From contig CAIXQV010000281.1 in the NCBI GenBank assembly GCA_903921605.1, positions 1 through 62,591 on the forward strand: DNA of 62,591 nt. Direction: 5' to 3'. The position numbers and the translations under genes were made by a program. This stretch comes from an uncultured Planctomycetaceae bacterium. GTDB lineage: Bacteria > Planctomycetota > Planctomycetia > Planctomycetales > Planctomycetaceae. Positions within the stretch are counted from its first letter, which is position 1, and each line of letters opens with the position of its first letter. Positions 56,524 through 62,591 of this stretch are shown here, piece by piece. The notes beneath the pieces were generated by a model. The model ran no database searches. It had not been told where the DNA came from and was given only the letters and a program-made list of their open reading frames with translations.

Positions 56524-56895
56524 ATGTCCTCCCCAAAGATTCCATTTTCTACAGACCACGTTGACCGTATCACTCAGATGGCGTGGGAAGATCGCACGAC
56601 TTTCGACGCAATTCGCATCCAGTTCGATCTTACTCCCGGCGAAGTCATGAAACTCATGAGGTTGAATGTCGAAGCGAATTCTTTCAAGCTGTGGAGAAAA
56701 CGCACAGCCGGGCGGAAAAAAATTACCTTGCGAAGCGATCCTTTTTCGTCGGTAGGTTCCGCTGTCCCGATCAACGCAGCTGAGAAAATTCGTTTGTTAA
56801 ATCTGGCAAGGTCCATTCTGTCGCCTGGCATGTCTCTTACTGCAAACGCTGCAACTGAGTTTGCGTTTCGCAGCACCGGCAGGCGAGATGAATGA
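56524..56895 (+). CDS. DUF2805 (TIGR03643-type) protein, probably frameshifted near its end
   Basis: From the ATG at 56524 (GAGGG seven bases ahead) the first 65 residues match DUF2805: DHVDRITQMAWEDRTTFDAI, QFDLTPGEVMKLMRLN and SFKLWRKRTAGRKK. Members normally end about 15-20 residues later with an RFKCxxQRxI-like motif. In this frame that motif is absent, and the chain runs on for 50 unrelated residues. In the neighbouring frame the DNA reads FFVGRFRCPDQRS then stop at 56781-56783, so one extra base near 56740-56746 (next to a T-run) seems to have shifted the frame. Function of the family is unknown, but it is often found beside photolyase/cryptochrome genes, as here. Confidence 0.72.
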   Translation: MSSPKIPFSTDHVDRITQMAWEDRTTFDAIRIQFDLTPGEVMKLMRLNVEANSFKLWRKRTAGRKKITLRSDPFSSVGSAVPINAAEKIRLLNLARSILSPGMSLTANAATEFAFRSTGRRDE

Positions 56896-56897
56896 AA

Positions 56898-58442
56898 CTA
56901 TCCCCAAGCGCTGCGCAATTCGTCGGCCCGTGTGCGAATGTCAGCCATTTCCTGCGGCTTCTCTCGCATCTTAGCTACGTTACTGATCGGGAACTTCATC
57001 CGCTGATTGTCTTTCAGCAGATCGAAATGCCTGTCCATAAATTCCCAGTAGAGGGTCGTGAATGGGCAGGCATCGTCCCCGACGCGTTTCTTGTAGTCGA
57101 AACGACAGCCTGAGCAGAAGTTACTCATTTTGTTGATGTAATTTCCGCTGGAACAGTAAGGCTTTGTGCCGACGATGCCGCCGTCACCGTACTGGCTCAT
57201 TCCAAGAGTGTTCGGAAGCGACACCCAGTCGATCGCATCCAGATACATCGCCATATGCCACTCGTGGAACAGTCGCGGGTGGGCACCCCACAACTGTGCG
57301 AAATTTCCCAGGACCATAAGACGCTGAATGTGGTGCGTATAACCATGATTGATCACATGCTGCATCGACTGTCTGACACAGTTCATCTCGGTTTCACCGT
57401 CCCAAAAGAATGATGGCAGTTCCCGCTGATGATCGAAATGATTAAGTTCGATGTAGGCCGGCATCCGCAGCCAATAAACGCCGCGAATGAATTCTCGCCA
57501 GCCCAGAATCTGCCGCACAAAGCCTTCAACGCTGTTGAGCGGAGCTTTGCCGGTTCGGCCGGCTTCAACGGCGGCGTCCACGCATTCCCGAGGATTCAAC
57601 AGTTTCAAATTGAGCGGAGCCGACAATCGCGAGTGATAAAGAAACGCTTCATCCGTCCACATCGCGTCTTCCCATAACCCGAAGTGCGGCAGAATGTTCT
57701 CGATAAAGTTCTTCAGGAAGGTCTTCGCCTGCTGCCGCGTCACAGGCAATTGGAAATGATCGAGACTTCCCGGGTGATCAGGAAAACGAGCGTCCACCAG
57801 TTCGATCACTTCCTGTGTGATCGAATCGGGCCGAAACGTTTTAGGTTGCGGCAGCTCGCCCGGTCCGGATTTGCCGAAACTCTCACGGTTGTCATGATCG
57901 AAATTCCACTGACCTCCTTCCGGCTGATTACCATCCATCAGCACATCGTGCTTCTTTCGCATATCGCGGTAGAAAAACTCGAGCAACAGGCTTTTGCGAC
58001 CGTCCGCATACTCTGCAAACTCCTCGACCGAACAGTAGAAGTGGCGATCGGGTCGGACGTCCAGCGCGATGCCAAGTTCATCCGCAACAGCCTGAAGTTG
58101 CGTTCGTACACGCCAGTCGCCGGGCTCAACCACGACCAGTCGTTCGGGTTTCAGGCGTTTGACATCAAGCCGCAGGATCTCACCAAACGACTTCCCGCGA
58201 TCCTGAGACCGTTGCCTGTGAAACTGGTGATATTCGACCGTGCGCTCCAGCATCGTCAGTTCGTCTCGGAAATGGCGCATCGCAGACAGAAACATCGCGA
58301 TTCGTAATTTGTGGCACCAGACGTGAGTCGTCTCTTCTTCCACCTCTGCCATCCAGACGATATCGGTTTCAGAATCGAAACCGTCGAAAGCAGCCGAAGC
58401 ATGATCAAGCTGATCACCTAGAACGAGAATGAGGTTGCGCAT
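56898..58442 (-). CDS. Fe-S type bacterial cryptochrome / (6-4) photolyase (PhrB-like)
   Basis: The 514-residue product matches the FeS-BCP group: the N-terminus reads [20 protein letters not shown], and four Cys for a [4Fe-4S] cluster are visible as CVRQSMQ, then [21 protein letters not shown] near the C-terminus. FAD-domain motifs include [57 protein letters not shown] and [20 protein letters not shown]. Characterised members repair 6-4 photoproducts and bind 6,7-dimethyl-8-ribityllumazine as antenna. It is the last gene of a minus-strand unit folE - pterin synthase - membrane protein - this gene, with 9 bp between the last two. Confidence 0.94.
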   Translation of the reverse strand: MRNLILVLGDQLDHASAAFDGFDSETDIVWMAEVEEETTHVWCHKLRIAMFLSAMRHFRDELTMLERTVEYHQFHRQRSQDRGKSFGEILRLDVKRLKPERLVVVEPGDWRVRTQLQAVADELGIALDVRPDRHFYCSVEEFAEYADGRKSLLLEFFYRDMRKKHDVLMDGNQPEGGQWNFDHDNRESFGKSGPGELPQPKTFRPDSITQEVIELVDARFPDHPGSLDHFQLPVTRQQAKTFLKNFIENILPHFGLWEDAMWTDEAFLYHSRLSAPLNLKLLNPRECVDAAVEAGRTGKAPLNSVEGFVRQILGWREFIRGVYWLRMPAYIELNHFDHQRELPSFFWDGETEMNCVRQSMQHVINHGYTHHIQRLMVLGNFAQLWGAHPRLFHEWHMAMYLDAIDWVSLPNTLGMSQYGDGGIVGTKPYCSSGNYINKMSNFCSGCRFDYKKRVGDDACPFTTLYWEFMDRHFDLLKDNQRMKFPISNVAKMREKPQEMADIRTRADELRSAWG

Positions 58443-58451
58443 CGTCGTGGT

Positions 58452-58895
58452 TCAATCTGTGCCGAGACTACGGTATGTGATGACCATTAAAATCACGCCT
58501 CGTGCTGTCCACGCAACTGTGCGGATCCAGTTTGTGTTCACCAGTTTCCGATAAGCTTCGGCTGAGAATCCGGCCGTCAAAACGTCATGCGCGGGGACAG
58601 ACAAAGCGGCTGTTGAAATCCAGATCACGATGAGAAGCCCCAGACCCGTCCATGCGAGCATGGAAGATGTGTTGGGAGAATACTTCAGGAGCAGGACAGC
58701 GGTCACTAATTCAACCAGCATCGCTGGCCCTACCACCCACGTCGTCATCCGATTGTGCAGTGCTTCGTATTCAGGAAACTGCTCACGCCCCACGTTTGCG
58801 TACAACGGGTAGTGCACGATCTGGACAAACCAGATCAGACCGACCATGAACAGCGTGGCGAACACTTGTGTGAGCAGAATCAGCTTCATCTGCAT
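58452..58895 (-). CDS. Four-helix membrane protein of the photolyase operon
   Basis: The 147-residue product has four predicted membrane helices: LTQVFATLFMVGLIWFVQIV, VVGPAMLVELVTAVLLL, AWTGLGLLIVIWISTAAL and WTARGVILMVITYRSL. A conserved-looking VHYPLYANVGREQFPEYEAL-type loop lies after the first helix. I recognise it only as a hypothetical that tends to sit beside Fe-S photolyase genes. Two ATGs (58895, 58889) are possible. It lies between the pterin synthase and the Fe-S photolyase. Confidence 0.8.
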   Translation of the reverse strand: MQMKLILLTQVFATLFMVGLIWFVQIVHYPLYANVGREQFPEYEALHNRMTTWVVGPAMLVELVTAVLLLKYSPNTSSMLAWTGLGLLIVIWISTAALSVPAHDVLTAGFSAEAYRKLVNTNWIRTVAWTARGVILMVITYRSLGTD

Positions 58896-59000
58896 AACTC
58901 ATCGTCCTTGTTATCGTGCCGCAGTGTGCTGTTGATGGTGCTCGAATCTCCGTTCAGGCGTTGCCTGATTGGACTGGTAGCGGTTCTAGTTCGATTCCTT

Positions 59001-59486
59001 TCAGGACATCGAGACGGCTTCCGCATCGGAATGAGACCTGCGATGAGCGAAGTGCCGATTATCAGCAATCCAGTCTTCGCGCGTGTAACTGATGACGGAA
59101 GTGTCGGTTTCCTGAACTTCCAAGAGAGTAAGACGGAATCCCATCTGGGTGATCTCACTGAACAGCAGGTGGCAGAGGTTCTCCACACTTGTCGGCCCGT
59201 CCATGACTTTTAGCCGGAGTGTCTCACCGGTGCGTGCCATGTGTTGCTGTAGAGTTTCATAGAGCGGATCATGAAAGTTGATCAACATGCCGTGATCGTA
59301 ATTTTCCTTGAGCCACGGCTCAATCTGCGAGTCGAAGTCGCCAAAAAGCGTGCTGATATCGCCATCACGCTGCACCTCGAAGTGGCATCGCACTCCGTAG
59401 CGATGACCGTGAAGATTGCTGCATTTATCCTGCAACGTCTCATTTCGATGTGCGGCGTAAAACTTGTACTGTTTCTGAATGATCAT
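59001..59486 (-). CDS. 6-pyruvoyl-tetrahydropterin synthase / QueD-family protein
   Basis: The 161-residue product has the PTPS fold signature. It has FYAAHRNETLQDKCSNLHGH with the zinc-binding His residues and the catalytic Cys, then the GDFDSQIEPWLKENYDHGML segment with a further catalytic Asp/His. A PTSVENLCHLLFSEI stretch with the substrate-binding Glu follows. It acts on dihydroneopterin triphosphate, the product of the folE gene directly upstream (43-bp gap), giving 6-pyruvoyl-tetrahydropterin or 6-carboxy-tetrahydropterin (a queuosine precursor). No queC, queE or queF lies nearby, so a role in making a pterin for the photolyases is at least as likely as queuosine synthesis. Confidence 0.9.
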   Translation of the reverse strand: MIIQKQYKFYAAHRNETLQDKCSNLHGHRYGVRCHFEVQRDGDISTLFGDFDSQIEPWLKENYDHGMLINFHDPLYETLQQHMARTGETLRLKVMDGPTSVENLCHLLFSEITQMGFRLTLLEVQETDTSVISYTREDWIADNRHFAHRRSHSDAEAVSMS

Positions 59487-59529
59487 ATAAACCTCATCAC
59501 GTCAGTCTTTACGGGCCCGGAATGGCTCA

Positions 59530-60219
59530 TCAGTTCGGCATGTTGATCAGCGACATCAACTCCGCCCGACTCGCCGGATCGCTGCGAAACGCGCCGCGCA
59601 TCGTACTGGTCACAGTCAGGCTACCCGTCTTCCGAATCCCGCGAATCGACATGCAGGAGTGTTCGGCCTTGATGATCACACCGACCGCGCGACTGCCCAG
59701 GCGATCTTCGATCAGGTCAGCGACTGTCTGCGTCATCCGCTCCTGCACCTGCGGGCGACGCGACACCTCTTCGACCACTCGAGCCAGTTTGCTCAGCCCC
59801 GTGACCCGTCCATTTGGAATGTAAGCGACATGGGCAACTCCGCGGAACGGAAGCAAATGATGCTCGCACATGCTGGTGAAGGGAATGTCACGCACCAGCA
59901 CGATTTCGTCATAACTTTCTTCAAAGGTCACTTCCAGATGACGTCCCGGATCCTGCTGCAGACCTGAAAACATTTCGGCGTACATTTTGGCGACACGCCG
60001 AGGTGTTTCGAGCAATCCGTCGCGGTCCGGGTCTTCACCAACCGCTTTCAGAATTGTGCGGACGGCACCCTTGATGGCTGACAGATCGACCGCCGACTCG
60101 GACATCATTGCACGTCGGACATGCCGGGACTCATTCGATCGCACACAGCAATCGTCCGCGGCTGATTCATCGGTCAGGGTCTCATTGAATGCGATTGACA
60201 TGGTTGAATGAACTTTCAT
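59530..60219 (-). CDS. folE: GTP cyclohydrolase I
   Basis: The 229-residue product has the FolE core: the GEDPDRDGLLETPRRVAKMY start, DIPFTSMCEHHLLPFRGVAH with zinc ligands, IPNGRVTGLSKLARVVEEVS, RPQVQERMTQTVADLIED and EHSCMSIRGIRKTGSLTVTS with the third zinc Cys. It converts GTP to 7,8-dihydroneopterin triphosphate, the first step to folates and tetrahydropterins. An N-terminal extension of about 40 residues precedes the core. It opens a minus-strand operon with the PTPS homologue, a membrane protein and the Fe-S photolyase. Confidence 0.96.
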   Translation of the reverse strand: MKVHSTMSIAFNETLTDESAADDCCVRSNESRHVRRAMMSESAVDLSAIKGAVRTILKAVGEDPDRDGLLETPRRVAKMYAEMFSGLQQDPGRHLEVTFEESYDEIVLVRDIPFTSMCEHHLLPFRGVAHVAYIPNGRVTGLSKLARVVEEVSRRPQVQERMTQTVADLIEDRLGSRAVGVIIKAEHSCMSIRGIRKTGSLTVTSTMRGAFRSDPASRAELMSLINMPN

Positions 60220-60238
60220 TTTTCAAAGTCTAAGAGAC

Positions 60239-60273
60239 AAAAAAAGGGCGGCTGACTGAATGTCGACCGCCCC
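60239..60273 (-). terminator. Intrinsic terminator after the fasciclin gene
   Basis: On the minus strand GGGCGG and CCGCCC pair around a loop of about 15 bases, followed by TTTTTTT. It lies 26 bp past the fasciclin stop and 20 bp before the folE start, so folE is probably transcribed from its own promoter or by readthrough. Confidence 0.8.
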
Positions 60274-60298
60274 CAACTCAACTTCATCTTCAGATCAA

Positions 60299-61261
60299 CT
60301 ACGGCAGGATCACACTGTCAATGACATGGATCACACCGTTCGATGCTTCGATGTCGGTGGCAACGACCTTGGCGGCGTCGACCATCACTCCTTTGTCACT
60401 GACCTTGATCATTGCTTCTTTGCCGTTGACCGTCGTAGCTGACTTCAGCTTCACGACATCACTGGCGAGCACCTTGCCTGCCACGACGTGGTAGGTGAGC
60501 ACGGCAATCAGCTTTTCTTTGTTCTCTGGCAGCAACAGGCTTTCAACCGTTCCCGCTGGCAACTTGGCAAACGCTTCATCAGTCGGTGCGAAGACTGTGA
60601 ATGGGCCTTCACCTTTCAATGTTTCCACGAGGCCAGCCGCTGTCAACGCTGCGGCGAGAGTCTTGAAGGAACCGGCAGCCACAGCGGTATCCACGATGTC
60701 TTTGTCCGCTGGCAGGATGACGCTGTCAATGACATGAATCACACCGTTGGAGCACGCGATGTCCGTCTTAACGACGTTTGCTCCATCAACCTTCACTTTG
60801 CCATCCTTCACGACGACGTCAATCTGCTGGCCCTGCACAGACACAGCACCCTTGATCTTCACAACATCAGCAGCCATCACCTTGCCGGCTACGACATGGT
60901 ACGTCAGGATTGCCTGCAATTTCGCTTTGTTTTCTGGCTTCAGCAGTGATTCAACAGTCCCCTTTGGAAGCTTGGCGAATGCTTCATCGGTCGGAGCGAA
61001 AACTGTAAATGGTCCTTCTCCTTTCAGGGTTTCAACGAGGCCTGCAGCCTTCACAGCCGCGACCAGGGTCTTGAATGAGCCAGCTCCAACGGCCGTGTCC
61101 ACAATGTCCTTTTCAGCAGGATGTGCCACGAGTGTTGTCAACACATGTGCTCCGCGTACCGACCGGTGCGTCGTTGTTGTCCCTTTACACTTCGATCCAG
61201 CTTCTGCCGTTGCAGAAAGAGCCAGCAAGCCTGCGGCCAACACGGTAATCATTTTCTTCAT
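60299..61261 (-). CDS. Secreted protein with two fasciclin (FAS1) domains
   Basis: The ATG at 61261 gives a 320-residue product with a signal peptide ([21 protein letters not shown]). Two near-identical FAS1 domains follow (about 45-185 and 190-320), each with DIVDTAVx[37 protein letters not shown] and a final [17 protein letters not shown]1 domains mediate adhesion outside the cell. The high identity between the two halves points to a recent internal duplication. The frame also opens at a GTG four codons upstream, which is a less likely start. Confidence 0.95.
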   Translation of the reverse strand: MKKMITVLAAGLLALSATAEAGSKCKGTTTTHRSVRGAHVLTTLVAHPAEKDIVDTAVGAGSFKTLVAAVKAAGLVETLKGEGPFTVFAPTDEAFAKLPKGTVESLLKPENKAKLQAILTYHVVAGKVMAADVVKIKGAVSVQGQQIDVVVKDGKVKVDGANVVKTDIACSNGVIHVIDSVILPADKDIVDTAVAAGSFKTLAAALTAAGLVETLKGEGPFTVFAPTDEAFAKLPAGTVESLLLPENKEKLIAVLTYHVVAGKVLASDVVKLKSATTVNGKEAMIKVSDKGVMVDAAKVVATDIEASNGVIHVIDSVILP

Positions 61262-61296
61262 CTGTGATCTCACTTTGTCCAGTTGTTGCTTTTCTG

Positions 61297-61346
61297 AACG
61301 TTCATAACGTTCATTCTCACTCTACTGATCCGGAGAAAACGTTCAT
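61297..61346 (-). promoter_or_regulatory. Three AACGTTCAT direct repeats upstream of the fasciclin gene
   Basis: AACGTTCAT occurs at 61297-61305, directly again at 61306-61314 and a third time at 61338-61346 (ATGAACGTT on the minus strand), 36-85 bp ahead of the fasciclin start. This looks like an operator for a regulator of that gene. On the plus strand TGATCC (61326-61331) with TAAC 18 bases later resembles the promoter of ECF sigma factors of the light-stress type, but no gene follows at once on that strand. The rest of 61262-61787 has no supported gene. Confidence 0.45.
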
Positions 61347-61787
61347 GAGTAACACGGGTTATTCGTAAAAAATTGAATATCACTGAAACCCGCTTTGTTC
61401 ATCTGAAATTGCACCCGGAATCGACGTCAGTGGGCAGAGACCAAGCAATCTGGGGAGGAGGAGTCGCTCAGTTGAATTCCTCCATCTTGTTCCTTGCCTC
61501 CTGCTCTCACCACTTAAGGCCGTTTGAGGAGGGGATGGACGGCAGTCAGAATCGTTCACAATTGAAAACAATTCAAAGTCGAACTGACACGAAGCGTTTT
61601 TTCTCTCGAATGATTGATGCGATCCGCACATTCGAATTCGCGGCCATGAGACGCGATGACCACAAAGCATCGGTAGTAGTGGCGAAACTCGGTTAAGACT
61701 TGCGCGCCGTCACGGCATGCCGCGTACGATGGGCGTGAACGATTCAAGGGTGCGTGAAGGACAATTTCATCATTTGAGGGGCTGAAG

Positions 61788-61967
61788 ATGAATAAGAGAA
61801 AATTGGCGAAACTGGGGTATGTTGCTGCCGCTGGCGCATCGTTCCTTTTTTCAATCTCGCTTTGGTTTACCGGCAGCAAACAGGAGGGGCTTTACGTGGG
61901 GTTGTGGGTGCCATCGATACTCAGCTTCGGGACCCTCGTGCTTGGGAGCTCTCATCATGGCAAATAG
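61788..61967 (+). CDS. Small two-helix membrane protein (59 aa)
   Basis: An ATG with GAGGGG six bases ahead opens a 59-codon frame: MNKRKLAKLGYVAAAGASFL then FSISLWFTGSKQEGLYVGLW then VPSILSFGTLVLGSSHHGK. It has a basic N-terminus and two hydrophobic segments, consistent with a small inner-membrane protein. The stop at 61965-61967 overlaps the start of the next small ORF (61957). I do not recognise the family. Confidence 0.6.
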   Translation: MNKRKLAKLGYVAAAGASFLFSISLWFTGSKQEGLYVGLWVPSILSFGTLVLGSSHHGK

Positions 61968-62064
61968 CGATTTTGTAATCTTTGGTGTGGGCTGTGCGGT
62001 CTTTGCCATCGCTCTGACATCGACATTCATCGCGTTGCTTGTCAGTGATAAATCTGACGAGTAA
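61957..62064 (+). CDS. Small single-helix membrane protein (35 aa)
   Basis: The ATG at 61957 overlaps the end of the preceding small ORF by 11 bases. The product is MANSDFVIFGVGCAVFAIAL then TSTFIALLVSDKSDE, a single hydrophobic helix with an acidic end, ending at the TAA 62062-62064. The overlap suggests translational coupling with the 59-residue gene. Confidence 0.5.
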   Translation: MANSDFVIFGVGCAVFAIALTSTFIALLVSDKSDE

Positions 62065-62591
62065 CCTCGCGGAAACTTTCCGGGTCTCGCGTTGACTGCT
62101 TCGAGTTTCCAACTGATCTGTTTGGCACTTGTTCCAACGCAGATGAACAGGTTTCATGTGCGAGGTCGATTGGCTTCTGGGACGTCTGGGTTGGCAGGTG
62201 CGACGGGATTTGTTGGCGGCAGATGACTGTCTTTGCTGGAAAGAAAGAAGATCAAACGATGCTGAAGACAGCGTGCGCAGGCAACTGAGGGAGTGGTTTG
62301 GCGTTTTCGTCGATTCATGGCCACTCTGGAAGCGATACGACGTGTCCCATGCTTTACCTTCTCAGCCAGCCCACTTTCAGGATGGGCTTCCTTTGCCCGC
62401 ACTTTTGTTCGATGGTGTGTGCTATTGTGGCGAGTATTCAAAATACGGCCTCGATTCAGGGTGCCATGATCAGCGGACGAAGAACCGCTCACTGCTGATC
62501 GCCGATCTTTCAGTATCGCTGTGATGGGGGGACTTGCACCTCGGTTGTTGCCGCTATCGATTTGGAAGCAAAGCGTGCTTGCCAGAGGCCC
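62065..62591. other. Right end of the window without a supported gene
   Basis: Open frames on both strands (122 codons plus, 112 codons minus) overlap each other and give translations without recognisable domains. No RNA gene or repeat is seen. A gene may continue past the right edge. Confidence 0.4.

Noticed and set aside
61373..61696. Plus-strand frame of 107 codons upstream of the small membrane ORFs
   Set aside because: It starts with TTG, has no ribosome-binding site and no recognisable domain, and is overlapped by a minus-strand frame of similar length.
62154..62524. Overlapping frames of about 112-122 codons at the right end
   Set aside because: Frames on both strands are equally unconvincing and have no family resemblance.

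Overview
The window looks like the chromosome of a member of the Planctomycetota. The markers are two giant secreted proteins with an N-terminal LEPR-XLL-type signal, a DUF1501 protein with a Tat-like leader, an FGly-type sulfatase beside a Tat-exported Gfo/Idh/MocA oxidoreductase, a DUF1570 metalloprotease, and pilus proteins with long Gly/Met/Pro-rich linkers. GC content appears moderate. I found no rRNA, tRNA, CRISPR array or intact insertion sequence.

Layout. (1) 1-6.8 kb, minus strand: type IV pilus / type II secretion motor genes. They are two PilB/GspE ATPases, a PilT retraction ATPase and the 5' part of pilC, interrupted by a DUF559 gene between palindromic repeats. (2) 7.4-11.4 kb, minus: a small hypothetical, a secreted helical-repeat protein, a methyltransferase and a DUF1570 zinc-peptidase-like protein. 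(3) 11.9-18.7 kb, minus: a PilM-like protein carrying its own membrane segment, followed by two bitopic Gly-rich proteins that probably act as PilN/PilO equivalents. (4) 19.2-22.1 kb, plus: a large divergent GH38-like protein. (5) 22.2-28.7 kb, minus: an Fe-S cluster assembly locus, sufR - nuoB - sufC - sufB - antitoxin - toxin - sufD - Rieske - DUF59. (6) 29-42 kb: a STAS protein, sulfatase, oxidoreductase, M24 peptidase, the rpe - pseudo-phosphatase - accD operon, the HD - gatC - WXG100-like - hypothetical operon, a decayed TPR fragment and a DUF1501 protein. (7) 42-50 kb, plus: two consecutive giant secreted proteins, one with SBBP and RTX repeats and one with ELWxxDGT and RTX repeats. They share an upstream leader sequence and are followed by a 3' remnant of a third copy. 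(8) 50.7-60.2 kb: a photoreactivation and DNA-repair island, described next. (9) 60.3-62.6 kb: a two-domain fasciclin protein and two very small overlapping membrane ORFs.

The island at 50.7-60.2 kb is the most notable part. It has three photolyase/cryptochrome-family genes of different architecture: one with the FAD domain in front of an antenna-like domain, one conventional, and one Fe-S type. It also has an Fpg/Nei glycosylase, a DUF2805 protein, a DoxX-like and another small membrane protein, and GTP cyclohydrolase I with a 6-pyruvoyl-tetrahydropterin synthase homologue. The last two could supply pterin chromophores. Two separate remnants of a renalase-like FAD oxidoreductase lie inside it. 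One has a stop codon where a Trp is expected; the other is fused in frame to a truncated photolyase N-terminus. The island therefore seems to have been assembled and is now partly decaying.

Functions are assigned by recognising motifs and family patterns by eye. No database search was run. Residue positions are approximate.
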